From Planctomycetota bacterium (GTDB lineage: Bacteria; Planctomycetota; UBA1135; GCA-002686595): 64,000 bases of DNA. The stretch is taken from the NCBI GenBank assembly GCA_016795245.1, contig JAEUIA010000027.1, forward strand, positions 1 to 64,000, read 5' to 3'. The position numbers were made by a program, and so were the translations under genes. Under the pieces are notes generated by a model that did not search any database, was not told the DNA's origin, and saw only the letters and a list, made by a program, of their open reading frames with translations. Below are positions 49,937-57,560 of this stretch, one piece after another (the first letter of the stretch is position 1; each line of letters begins with the position of its first letter).

Positions 49937-49946
49937 GAGGGGCGAC

Positions 49947-49952
49947 AGGATA
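49947..49952 (-). promoter_or_regulatory. TATCCT -10-like element, 10 nt before the ALDH7 start
   Basis: Minus strand reads TATCCT-GTCGCCCCTC-ATG. The same arrangement, with a similar C-rich 10-mer, precedes ettA and the gene starting at 62791. Confidence 0.5.
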
Positions 49953-50010
49953 CAGAACCAGGCGCGTGTTTCACGCGCGTGATCGCGCTGCAGTCGGATC
50001 GGGCTGCAGC

Positions 50011-50032
50011 AATGTCCGCCGATTCAAGTGGG
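50011..50032. repeat. Copy of 22-bp intergenic motif (AATGTCCGCC..TTCAAGTGGG type)
   Basis: AATGTCCGCCGATTCAAGTG here matches, with two changes, the motif at 57939-57960 and 59744-59765. It is outside coding sequence in all three places. Confidence 0.45.
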
Positions 50033-50238
50033 TTCCGCGCACCCTGGACTGAAGCGCAGGGGTGCTGTGCCGGGCCGGCTCACGACATTTCTGCCGCTGC
50101 AGAACTGGATCTCGTGCGCGCGGTCCTACAGCGGCGAAAACGTCGCGCGCCGGCTCGGCACGGCACCCGTTGTCGGTGCGCTCGGCCCGCGTGGCGCGAA
50201 TCTCCGCCCAATCAAGTGGTGGGTCGCGTGTCAGGATT

Positions 50239-51117
50239 TCAGCGCGGGCCGAACAACGCCGTCTCGCAGCTTGGATGCGCGAACATCAACTCGTGGTCGT
50301 GCGGCACGCCTTCGGCTTCGACGAGGCGCCAGGCGCAGGGCCAGCCGTGATCGCGCGCGGTCTGTTGGGCCAGCGCGAAGGCCGCGCGGCCGCGTTGCAG
50401 GCGACCCGGACCTTGCGCGACGGAATTCGGGCTCGTGTCTAGGTACTCGTCGACCGCGTTGTCGAGCGTGCCCAGGTACAGAGTCAGCGGCGCGGCGAGG
50501 TAGCGCCGCAGCACGTCGTCGTTCGAGAGTTCGTCGGGCAGCTTTCCGAACCCCCAACCGAATTCCATGTCGCGCGTCGGGAACAGATCCGTCCCCGGGT
50601 TCGCGGCGACGATGCGCTCGGCGCCGGTGTCCTGGAAGGCGCTCATGCGCATCGCGAATTGTCCGCCGGCGGAATGGCCGATGATCCAGTGCTTCAAACG
50701 CGGCCGTCCTTCGAGTTCACGGATCGCGGCGGCGATCTTGGGGATGAAGGCGTAAGTCCATTCTGCGGGCCTCGCCGCAGTCCCGTCCTCGTTCAGGATT
50801 CCGCCGCGCTGGTACTTGCGCGACGGAAAACGCTCGGCGTCGAAGCGCGGCGCGACGATCAGCGCATCGAAGCGGTCCCCCAGGATCACGGCGTGGTCGC
50901 GGTACTCGTCCGCGTTGCGCAGCACGCCGTGGTGCACGAAGATCATGCGCTCGCCGCTCCAGTGCGCGGGTTTGTAGGTGAAGCACTCGATCGGCTCCGG
51001 TTCCAAGGCCAATTCGATGAGCGACTTGCCCGCCGGCAGGCCGACCGCCGGCGATTCGGCCGGTGCGCGACAGGCGAGAGGCAGCAACACGAGGGCGAGC
51101 GCCGGGAGCTTCAGCAT
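50239..51117 (-). CDS. Lipoprotein alpha/beta hydrolase (putative esterase)
   Basis: 292 residues. The signal peptide MLKLPALALVLLPLAC ends in lipobox PLAC. The body is an alpha/beta hydrolase: oxyanion-side MIFVHHGVLRNADEYRD, nucleophile elbow GHSAGGQFA (Ser near residue 149), a candidate acid (LYLGTLDNAVDEYLD) and a terminal His in VPHDHELMFAHPS. This resembles secreted esterase/PHB-depolymerase-like proteins; the substrate is unknown. The start is an ATG with a TACACT element 6 nt upstream. It is divergent from ettA, from which it is separated by 83 bp. Confidence 0.78.
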   Translation of the reverse strand: MLKLPALALVLLPLACRAPAESPAVGLPAGKSLIELALEPEPIECFTYKPAHWSGERMIFVHHGVLRNADEYRDHAVILGDRFDALIVAPRFDAERFPSRKYQRGGILNEDGTAARPAEWTYAFIPKIAAAIRELEGRPRLKHWIIGHSAGGQFAMRMSAFQDTGAERIVAANPGTDLFPTRDMEFGWGFGKLPDELSNDDVLRRYLAAPLTLYLGTLDNAVDEYLDTSPNSVAQGPGRLQRGRAAFALAQQTARDHGWPCAWRLVEAEGVPHDHELMFAHPSCETALFGPR

Positions 51118-51123
51118 AGGCGC

Positions 51124-51129
51124 AGTGTA
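51124..51129 (-). promoter_or_regulatory. Candidate -10 TACACT, 6 nt before lipoprotein hydrolase start
   Basis: Minus strand reads TACACT-GCGCCT-ATG. The spacing implies initiation at or very near the start codon. Confidence 0.35.
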
Positions 51130-51184
51130 CGGCGCGGAACCCGGCTTTGAGCGCGCGAAGATTCCCAGCGCGCATCTGTATCGC

Positions 51185-51190
51185 TATCCT
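51185..51190 (+). promoter_or_regulatory. TATCCT -10-like element, 10 nt before ettA
   Basis: Plus strand reads TATCCT-GTTCGCCCCC-ATG, closely matching the minus-strand elements before the genes starting at 49936 and 62791. A similar TATCCTGTTCGGCCCCC precedes the ABC-F gene at 30937 by a longer distance. Confidence 0.5.
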
Positions 51191-51200
51191 GTTCGCCCCC

Positions 51201-52856
51201 ATGGCCGACAAGATCATCTACCAGCTCCAAGACCTGAAAAAATTCTACGGCCAGAAGGAGGTCCTGAAGGGCATCACCCTCTCGTTCCTCGAAGGCGCGA
51301 AGATCGGCATCATCGGCGCCAACGGTTCCGGCAAGTCGACCTTGCTGCGGATCATCAGCGGCGAGGACAAGAACTTCGAAGGCACCGCGCGTCCGATCGC
51401 GGGCCTGACGGTCGGCTACCTGGCGCAGGAACCGCCGCTCAACGACAAGCTCGACGTGCAGGGCAACCTGCGGGAAGCCGTCGCACCGCTGCTCGAGATC
51501 GAGCGCCGCTACAACGAACTCGCCGAAGCCGGCGACATGGGCGAGGAGTTCGAGAAGCTGACCGAGGAGATGGCGCACAAGGGCATCTGGGAACTCGACT
51601 CCCACCTCGAACAGGCGGCCGAAGCGCTCGGGTTGCCGCCGATGGACGCGGACGTGACCAAGCTCTCGGGCGGTGAACGCCGTCGCGTCGCGCTGTGCAA
51701 GCTCTTGATGCAGCACCCCGACATGCTGCTGCTCGACGAACCGACCAACCACCTCGACACGCACGCGGTCGAGTGGCTCGAGCACCACCTCAAGGAGTAC
51801 GAGGGCACGGTCATCCTGATCACGCACGATCGTTACTTCCTCGACAACGTCGTCTCGTGGATGCTCGAGATCGAGCGCGGGCAGGGGCGGCCGTACAAGG
51901 GCAATTACTCGGAGTATCTCGAACAGAAGCAACGCGAGATGGAGACGCGCCGCGGTCAGAACGAGACGCGCGAGAAGATCATCGCACGCGAACTCGAGTG
52001 GATCCGCCAGACGCCCAAGGCGCGCAACACGCGCAGCAAGTCGCGTCTCGCGCGCTACAAGGAACTGATGGAACAGAAGGCCGAGGACGCACTCGACCCG
52101 CTCGATCTGCGCATCCCGCCCGGCCCGCGCCTCGGCGACAAGGTCATCCACCTCAAGAACGTCACCAAGGGCTACGGCGACCGCGTCCTGATCAAGGACC
52201 TGTCGTTCGAAATCCCCCCCGGCGGCGTGCTCGGCATCATCGGCCCGAACGGACGCGGCAAGACCACGCTGCTCAAGATGATCACCGGCCGCGAACAGCC
52301 CGACAAAGGCGAAGTCGACATCGGCTCCACCGTCAAGATGGTGTGGCTCGACCAATCGCGCACCGTGCTCGACGACCAGAAATCGGTGTTCGACAACATC
52401 ACCGAGGGCAACCCGCAGGTGCCGTTCGGCAACAAGCTCCTGGACGGCCGCGCCTACGTCGCGCGCTTCAACTTCAAGGGCGAGGACCAGCAGAAGCTGT
52501 TGGGCGAATGCTCAGGCGGGATGCGCAACCGCGTGTTGCTCGCGAAGATGCTGAAGGAGCCGGCCAACGTGCTCCTGCTCGACGAACCGACCAACGACCT
52601 CGACCTCGAGACGCTGCGCGTGCTCGAAGAGGCGATCCAGGAGTACACCGGTTCCGCCATCGTCGTGACGCACGATCGCTACTTCCTGAACCGCGTCGCG
52701 ACGCACATCCTGGCCTTCGACGAAGTCGAAGACCGCATCGTCTTCTACGCCGGCGACTACGAAGAGTTCCACGAGTGGATCGAAAAGGAACGCACGAAGC
52801 GCGGCGTGCGCCAGGCCTCGCGCGCCGGCAAGTACAAGAAGCTGCTGCGCGACTAG
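51201..52856 (+). CDS. ettA: Energy-dependent translational throttle protein EttA (ABC-F)
   Basis: 551 residues, an EttA-length ABC-F ATPase that in E. coli gates the first elongation steps at the ribosomal E site. First domain: Walker A GANGSGKST, signature LSGGERRRVALC, Walker B LLLDEPTNHLD. The linker NTRSKSRLARYKELMEQK is the P-site-tRNA-interacting motif of the EttA subfamily. The second domain is atypical: Walker A is GPNGRGKTT instead of the usual GPNGAGKST, and the signature is ECSGGMRNR instead of LSGGERNR. Walker B LLLDEPTNDLD and ITHDRYF/VTHDRYF switch segments are normal. The substitutions may alter the second ATP site. Confidence 0.93.
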   Translation: MADKIIYQLQDLKKFYGQKEVLKGITLSFLEGAKIGIIGANGSGKSTLLRIISGEDKNFEGTARPIAGLTVGYLAQEPPLNDKLDVQGNLREAVAPLLEIERRYNELAEAGDMGEEFEKLTEEMAHKGIWELDSHLEQAAEALGLPPMDADVTKLSGGERRRVALCKLLMQHPDMLLLDEPTNHLDTHAVEWLEHHLKEYEGTVILITHDRYFLDNVVSWMLEIERGQGRPYKGNYSEYLEQKQREMETRRGQNETREKIIARELEWIRQTPKARNTRSKSRLARYKELMEQKAEDALDPLDLRIPPGPRLGDKVIHLKNVTKGYGDRVLIKDLSFEIPPGGVLGIIGPNGRGKTTLLKMITGREQPDKGEVDIGSTVKMVWLDQSRTVLDDQKSVFDNITEGNPQVPFGNKLLDGRAYVARFNFKGEDQQKLLGECSGGMRNRVLLAKMLKEPANVLLLDEPTNDLDLETLRVLEEAIQEYTGSAIVVTHDRYFLNRVATHILAFDEVEDRIVFYAGDYEEFHEWIEKERTKRGVRQASRAGKYKKLLRD

Positions 52857-53069
52857 CTCGAGCGGACGATTCGCGCTCAATCCTCGGCGGCCCTTCACGG
52901 ACGAAATACGCTGCCAGAGCCGCTTCTCCACACTGCGCGTGCAGCCGTTCGTCGAGAGTCACGCAACCCGCGGCGAACTGTGAACAAACGGCTCAGGCAC
53001 CGCATTTCGACAGCAGAGCCCCCGCAACGCTTCCCATCGGCCCCCCTCCCACCCCGGCTGTTCGTTGAC

Positions 53070-53115
53070 CTCGCGGCTCGAGCCGTGCGGTATTCCGCGC
53101 GACTCGAGCCGCGAG
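53070..53115. repeat. Inverted repeat, 13-bp perfect arms
   Basis: CTCGCGGCTCGAG (53070-53082) and its exact complement CTCGAGCCGCGAG (53103-53115), with a 20-nt loop; one more base pair extends the stem outward. It could be the terminator of ettA or an operator; no T-run follows. Confidence 0.8.
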
Positions 53116-53180
53116 GCGGCGCTGCGCAGCACGCCCGCGAATGCCGTTGCTCTGCATCTTGCTGCGCGGCTCCTCCATCT

Positions 53181-53220
53181 GCCTCGCGCTGCCTCGCGCT
53201 GCCTCGCGCTGCCTCGCGCT
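53181..53220. repeat. Four perfect tandem copies of CCTCGCGCTG
   Basis: A 10-bp unit repeated four times without change, 66 bp upstream of the Nudix gene start. A partial fifth unit precedes it. The copy number could vary between strains. Confidence 0.95.
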
Positions 53221-53286
53221 GCGTGAATGCGGTACCGTGGTTCCCATGCACTCGCGCTCGATCGGCGACTCCGAGGAGGATCAGAA

Positions 53287-53889
53287 TTGCGTCAACCCGA
53301 GACCAGCTTCCTGACATTCGAGAACCTGCACGAGGAGCCCGATCTCGCCGCTGCGCGCGCGTTGCTCGAGCAATACCTGCCCACCGACGCGCCCCAGATC
53401 GAAGCGCGTGCGCGCATGCTGGAGTGGATCGCGCGCCATCCACACGACGCCCACCTGCGCACCTGCCTGCCCGGCCACCTGACCGCATCCGCGCTGATCC
53501 TGAACCACGAGCGCACGCACGCGCTGCTGACCCACCACAAGAAGCTCGACCGCTGGCTCCAACTCGGCGGGCACTGCGACGGCGACGCGAACCTCGCGCG
53601 CGTGGCGCTGCGCGAAGCGCTCGAGGAAAGCGGCATCGCAGACCTCCGGATCGATCCGCGCGTCCTCGACCTCGACATCCACACGATCCCCTCACGCGGC
53701 AGTGAGCGTGAACATCTGCACCTCGACGTCCGCTTCCAGATCCTCGCCCCGAGCGGCGCGAAACCCGTGCTCTCGGACGAATCCCACGCGCTCGCCTGGG
53801 TCTCGATCGGGGAACTCGGCGGCTTGAAGAGCGATGAATCCGTGTTGCGGCTCTACCGGCTGGCGTTCGACCACGTGGCGCGCCCGTAA
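53287..53889 (+). CDS. Nudix hydrolase
   Basis: 200 residues from a TTG start, chosen because an excellent Shine-Dalgarno GAGGAGG ends 7 nt before it. The Nudix box is GGHCDGDANLARVALREALE followed by ESGI; the first Glu of the consensus GX5EX7REUXEEXGU is Ala here, while the metal-binding REALEESG core is intact. The preceding HKKLDRWLQLGGH and the following HTIPSRGSEREHLHLDVRF are typical of the 7,8-dihydro-8-oxoguanine/ADP-ribose-like branch. The substrate is not deducible. An upstream ATG at 53246 is out of frame and the upstream frame to 53227 lacks protein character. Confidence 0.85.
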   Translation: MRQPETSFLTFENLHEEPDLAAARALLEQYLPTDAPQIEARARMLEWIARHPHDAHLRTCLPGHLTASALILNHERTHALLTHHKKLDRWLQLGGHCDGDANLARVALREALEESGIADLRIDPRVLDLDIHTIPSRGSEREHLHLDVRFQILAPSGAKPVLSDESHALAWVSIGELGGLKSDESVLRLYRLAFDHVARP

Positions 53890-53910
53890 TGAACGCTCGC
53901 GAGGAGGCAC

Positions 53911-53939
53911 TGGATTCGCGCCATCCCGCCCGGTATAGA
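53911..53939 (+). promoter_or_regulatory. Candidate promoter TGGATT-N17-TATAGA for the DUF3332 genes
   Basis: TGGATT (53911-53916) and TATAGA (53934-53939) are spaced by 17 bp, 125 bp before the first DUF3332 ATG. This is one of few places in the window where a -35-like hexamer with proper spacing can be seen; the -35 match is weak. Confidence 0.35.
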
Positions 53940-54063
53940 AGACGCCACTCCCCCGGGCGATTCTCATCGCACGGACGGGGTCGGCCACGCGCGGCATGCG
54001 CATCGCGCCGCGAACAGCCCCCCACACACCCCCTCTGAAGTCCCACACAGGACACACATTCCA

Positions 54064-54318
54064 ATGAAGAAGATTTTCCTCGCAGCGACCCTCGCCTTCA
54101 CCATGCTCGGCACGAGCTGCCTCGGCCCGAACAACGCCTTCAACGGCCTCAACCACTGGAACCACAAGGTCACGGACAACAAGTGGGCGAACGAGGGCAT
54201 CTTCCTCGTCCTCAACATCGTTCCGGTGTACGGCCTCTTCTACCTGGGCGACATTCTGATCTTCAACTCGATCGAGTTCTGGGGCGGCAAGAACCCCATC
54301 GACGCGCCGGGTAGCTGA
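54064..54318 (+). CDS. DUF3332-family lipoprotein, copy 1
   Basis: 84 residues. The signal peptide MKKIFLAATLAFTMLGTSC has a lipobox (LGTSC). The mature protein has the DUF3332 pattern: LNHWNHKVTDNKWANEGIFL, a hydrophobic segment VLNIVPVYGLFYLGDIL and the terminal FNSIEFWGGKNPI. Family members are small inner-membrane or periplasmic lipoproteins of unknown role. It is 75% or more identical to the next gene, from which it is separated by 38 bp, so the two arose by tandem duplication. A terminator follows the second copy. Confidence 0.88.
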   Translation: MKKIFLAATLAFTMLGTSCLGPNNAFNGLNHWNHKVTDNKWANEGIFLVLNIVPVYGLFYLGDILIFNSIEFWGGKNPIDAPGS

Positions 54319-54356
54319 AGCGCGCTCTGCGCCTTCACTGAAGCGAGAATTCCGCG

Positions 54357-54608
54357 ATGAAGAAGCTATTCCTGTCCGCCGCGTTGGCGTTCACGATGCT
54401 CGGTACGAGTTGTCTCGGTCCGAACAACGCGTTCAACAACCTGAACCACTGGAACCAGAACGTCACCGAGAACAAGTGGGGCAACGAGGGCATTTTCCTC
54501 CTGCTCAACATCGTGCCGGTGTACGGCCTGTTCTATTACGGCGACATTTTGATCTTCAACTCGATCGAATTCTGGGGCGGAAAGAACCCCATCGAGCCGC
54601 ACTCCTAG
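54357..54608 (+). CDS. DUF3332-family lipoprotein, copy 2
   Basis: 83 residues, nearly the same as copy 1: signal MKKLFLSAALAFTMLGTSC, then LNHWNQNVTENKWGNEGIFL and FNSIEFWGGKNPIEPHS. Most substitutions are conservative (D/E, H/Q), which shows both copies are under purifying selection. DNA differs at many third positions, so the duplication is not recent. Both are likely on one transcript that ends at the 54698-54743 hairpin. Confidence 0.88.
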   Translation: MKKLFLSAALAFTMLGTSCLGPNNAFNNLNHWNQNVTENKWGNEGIFLLLNIVPVYGLFYYGDILIFNSIEFWGGKNPIEPHS

Positions 54609-54629
54609 CGCCGCGCATTCGCGGCCCTA

Positions 54630-54649
54630 GCGCCGCGCTTTCGCGGCGC
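54630..54649. terminator. Perfect 8-bp hairpin GCGCCGCG-CTTT-CGCGGCGC
   Basis: Follows the second DUF3332 gene by 21 bp and is preceded by a degenerate copy of itself (CGCCGCG-CATT-CGCGGCC at 54609-54625). It probably takes part in 3'-end formation together with the larger hairpin downstream. Confidence 0.55.
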
Positions 54650-54697
54650 AGACTACGGAGGGACTTGCGTCCCAACCGCAGCCTGACATGACTCCAA

Positions 54698-54743
54698 GGA
54701 CACGCGTCCTTCGGCCCCACGCCGAAGGGCGCGTGTCCCTTTT
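54698..54743 (+). terminator. Rho-independent-type terminator after the DUF3332 pair
   Basis: An 18-bp stem (54698-54715 with 54721-54738, one G-U pair) with a CCCAC loop, followed directly by CTTTT. This is the clearest intrinsic terminator in the window. Confidence 0.85.
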
Positions 54744-54782
54744 CCCACCCCTCTCTCCTCCACCCTCTCCTTCCTCGTTCCG

Positions 54783-54788
54783 TATGAT
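54783..54788 (+). promoter_or_regulatory. Candidate -10 TATGAT, 9 nt before the glutamine synthetase start
   Basis: TATGAT-CCGCCCTCG-ATG. It follows the terminator by 39 bp, so the promoter of the glutamine synthetase/SDR unit is likely here. Confidence 0.45.
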
Positions 54789-54797
54789 CCGCCCTCG

Positions 54798-56177
54798 ATG
54801 ATCACACCCAAGGGCATGCTCACCCTCGACGAACTCGCCCACCTCGTCTCGACCGGCGAGATCGAAACCGTTCTGGTCATGTTCACCGACCCCTACGGCC
54901 GCTTCATGGGCAAGCGCTACGAGGCCGAGTTCTTCCTCACCGACGGCGCCGCGCACGGCACGCACGCGTGCGACTATCTCCTCACGGTCGACATGGAGAT
55001 GAACCCCGTTCCCGGGTACACCTTCGCCAACTGGGAGCGCGGCTACGGCGACGTCGCGCTCGTCCCCGACATGACCACGCTGCGCCGCGCCACCTGGCTC
55101 GAAAAGAGCGCGCTGGTCCTGTGCGACGTCGCGAACGTCAAGACGAACGCGAGCGTCTCGATCGCGCCGCGCTCGATCCTCAAGCGCCAGGTCGAGCGCG
55201 CGCGCAAGTCCGGCTTCGAGCCGCTGGCCTCCTCGGAACTCGAGTACTACCTCTTCAACGATTCCTTCCGCGACGCCGCCTTGAGGGGCCACTCCCAACT
55301 CGAACCCGTCGGCTGGTACGTCGAGGACTACCACATGCTGCAAGGCACGCGCGAGGAAGGCTTCAACGCCGCCGTGCGCCGCCACCTGAAACAATCCGGC
55401 GTGCCGGTCGAGAATTCGAAGGGCGAGTGGGGCCTCGGTCAGCACGAGTTGAACGTGCGCTACGCCGATTCACTGGCGATGGCCGACCGTCACGCGATCT
55501 ACAAGCAGTGCCTGAAGGAAGTCGCCGACCGCATGGGGATCAGCGTCACCTTCATGGCCAAGTTCGCGGCGGATCAAGCCGGTTCGAGCTGTCACATCCA
55601 CTTGAGCCTGACGAAGAGCGGCAAGAACGCCTTCCAGGGTGAGCACGCATTCGGCGGCGTGAAGTGCAGCGACGCCTTCCGCTGGTTCCTCGGCGGCTGG
55701 ATCGCGCACACCAGCGAACTCATGGTGTTCTATGCGCCGACGATCAACTCGTACAAGCGCTATCAATCGGCGTCGTGGGCGCCGACGCGTCTCGCGTGGA
55801 GCTACGACAACCGCACCGCCGGCTTCCGCGTCGTCGGCACGGGCGAGAGCCTGCGCATCGAGTGCCGCATCCCGGGCGCCGACTGCAATCCCTACCTCGC
55901 GCACGCCGCAGCCCTCGCGTCCGGTCTGGACGGCATCGCGAACCAGATCGAACCCCCGCCGATCTTCGAGGGTGACATCTACGCCGCGAAGTCGCTGCCG
56001 CACGTGCCGCGCAGTCTGCGCGAGGCGACCGAACTGTTCGCGGGCAGCGAATTCGCGCGCCAGAGCTTCGGCGCCGACGTCGTCGAGCACTACACGCATT
56101 TCTACCGCAACGAAGTCGAGAGCTTCGACAAGGCCGTGACCGACTGGGAACGGCAGCGCTACTTCGAGCGCATCTGA
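54798..56177 (+). CDS. Glutamine-synthetase-family ligase, PuuA/GlnA4-like
   Basis: 459 residues. Catalytic core of the GS fold: metal-binding SSELEYYLF, GLGQHELNVRYADSLAMADR, the ammonia/substrate-side MAKFAADQAGSSCHIHLSL, ATP loop NSYKRYQSASWAPTRLAWSY, and RIECRIPGADCNPYLAHAA. It lacks the adenylylation loop of classical GlnA and the N-terminus is short, as in gamma-glutamylpolyamine and gamma-glutamylethanolamide synthetases. The following SDR and the aldehyde dehydrogenase at 60106-61506 fit a pathway for amine catabolism. The amine substrate is not known. Confidence 0.85.
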   Translation: MITPKGMLTLDELAHLVSTGEIETVLVMFTDPYGRFMGKRYEAEFFLTDGAAHGTHACDYLLTVDMEMNPVPGYTFANWERGYGDVALVPDMTTLRRATWLEKSALVLCDVANVKTNASVSIAPRSILKRQVERARKSGFEPLASSELEYYLFNDSFRDAALRGHSQLEPVGWYVEDYHMLQGTREEGFNAAVRRHLKQSGVPVENSKGEWGLGQHELNVRYADSLAMADRHAIYKQCLKEVADRMGISVTFMAKFAADQAGSSCHIHLSLTKSGKNAFQGEHAFGGVKCSDAFRWFLGGWIAHTSELMVFYAPTINSYKRYQSASWAPTRLAWSYDNRTAGFRVVGTGESLRIECRIPGADCNPYLAHAAALASGLDGIANQIEPPPIFEGDIYAAKSLPHVPRSLREATELFAGSEFARQSFGADVVEHYTHFYRNEVESFDKAVTDWERQRYFERI

Positions 56178-56214
56178 ACCACCTTCGTCTCCTTGAGCTG
56201 AATCGGAATCTCGC

Positions 56215-56988
56215 ATGCGACTGAAGAACAAAGTGGCCTTGATCACGGGCGCCGGTGGCGGCATCGGCGGCGAATCCGCGTTGCTTTTCGCGGCCGAGGG
56301 CGCCGCGGTCGTCGTCGTCGACGTGATCGACAAGCAGGGCCTCGACGTGGTCGAGCGCGTGCGCGCCGCCGGCGGCAAGGCGGCCTACGTGCACGCCGAC
56401 GTCAGCCAGGCAACCGACTGCGAGAAGATGGTCGCCTTCGCCGAGAAGACCTACGGCAAGCTCGACATCCTGTTCAACAACGCCGGCATCATGCTGAGCG
56501 ACGACGACGACGCGATCGCGACGTCGGAGGCCACGTTCGAGAAGACGATGGCCGTGAACTTGAAAGGCGTGTTCCTCGGCTGCAAGTACGGCATCCCGGC
56601 CTTGCGCCGCGCCGGCGGCGGCTCGGTGATCAACACCGCCTCTTTCGTCGCTCTGCTCGGCGCCGCGACCGCGCAGATCGCCTACACCGCCAGCAAGGGC
56701 GGCGTGCTGGCCATGACGCGCGAACTGGCCGTGATCCACGCGCGCGAAAAGATCCGCGTCAACGCCCTCTGCCCCGGCCCGCTCAAGACCGAGCTCCTGA
56801 TGAAGTTCCTCGACACCGACGCCAAGAAACAGCGCCGCCTGGTCCACATCCCGATGGGCCGCTTCGGCGAAGCCACCGAGATGGCCAAGGCCGCCCTGTT
56901 CCTGGCGAGCGACGACGCCTCGTACATGACAGGCGCCGAGTTCGTCGTCGACGGCGGCATCACCTCGGCGTACGTCACGCCGCAGTGA
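56215..56988 (+). CDS. Short-chain dehydrogenase/reductase (SDR)
   Basis: 257 residues, classical SDR: cofactor loop ITGAGGGIGG (TGxxxGxG), FNNAGIM (NNAG), catalytic Ser region NTASFVALLGA, YTASKGG (YxxxK) and LCPGPLKTELLMKF, then the C-terminal ASYMTGAEFVVDGG. NAD-preferring acidic residue follows the second strand (VVVDVID). It starts 38 bp after the glutamine synthetase and is probably co-transcribed. It may oxidise the gamma-glutamylated amino alcohol or aldehyde intermediate. The heptamer array begins at its stop codon. Confidence 0.88.
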   Translation: MRLKNKVALITGAGGGIGGESALLFAAEGAAVVVVDVIDKQGLDVVERVRAAGGKAAYVHADVSQATDCEKMVAFAEKTYGKLDILFNNAGIMLSDDDDAIATSEATFEKTMAVNLKGVFLGCKYGIPALRRAGGGSVINTASFVALLGAATAQIAYTASKGGVLAMTRELAVIHAREKIRVNALCPGPLKTELLMKFLDTDAKKQRRLVHIPMGRFGEATEMAKAALFLASDDASYMTGAEFVVDGGITSAYVTPQ

Positions 56989-57560
56989 GCGCTGAGCGCT
57001 GAGCCTTGAGCCTTGAGCCTTGAGCCGAGAGCCGAGAGCCGAGAGCTACCAGCTTCCAGCGGCGAAACGTGAGACGCGGGATGTGGAACGCGAGCAGTGA
57101 TGCGCGGGGCACGGGGCACGGGGCACGGGGCACGAGGTGCGAGGTGCGAGACACGAGACGTGGAACGTGAAGCGGGAGACGGGAGACGGGAGACGGGAGA
57201 CGGGAGACGCGGGACGCGGGACGCGGGACGCGCGGCGCGAGACACGATGCGCGAGAGGGATGCGCGAGAGGGATGCGCGAGACACCAGGCGCGAGACACC
57301 AGGCGCGAGACACCAGGCGCGAGACACGAAGCGCGAAGCGCGAGGCGCGAGAGCCGAAGCGCGAGACGCGAGACGCGAGACGCGAGACGCGAGACGTTGG
57401 GACGTTGGGACGTTGAGACGTTGGGACGTTGGGACGTTGGGACGTTGGGACGTTGAGACGTTGGGACGTTGGGACGTTGGGACGTTGGGACGTTGGGACG
57501 TTGGGACGTTGGGACGTTGGGACGCGGGACGCGGGACGCGAGAAGTCAGGCGCGAGGCGC
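56987..57560. repeat. Degenerate heptamer array with internal 8-bp block
   Basis: From the SDR stop onwards the purine-rich plus strand reads in 7-base steps: CTTGAGC and CGAGAGC runs, GGGGCAC, GGGAGAC, GGGACGC, GCGAGACACCAGGC (14 bp, three times) and GCGAGAC. Within 57394-57525 the unit becomes 8 bp (GGACGTTG, with some AGACGTTG), about 16 copies, then returns to 7. The array is about 570 bp long and cannot be coding because the period is not a multiple of three. Blocks of one variant are homogenised, as expected from replication slippage. Confidence 0.92.

Larger units (their letters stand above)
49937..50238. other. 302-bp gap upstream of the ALDH7 gene
   Basis: It contains the TATCCT promoter element of the ALDH gene and one copy (50011-50032) of a 22-bp sequence also found on both sides of the transposase at 58 kb. 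The rest holds no recognisable gene. Confidence 0.5.
52857..53286. other. 430-bp intergenic region with inverted and tandem repeats
   Basis: Between ettA and the Nudix gene. It contains a 13-bp inverted repeat (53070-53115), four copies of a 10-bp repeat (53181-53220) and, at its end, the Shine-Dalgarno sequence of the Nudix gene. Open frames here have no convincing protein character. Confidence 0.6.
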
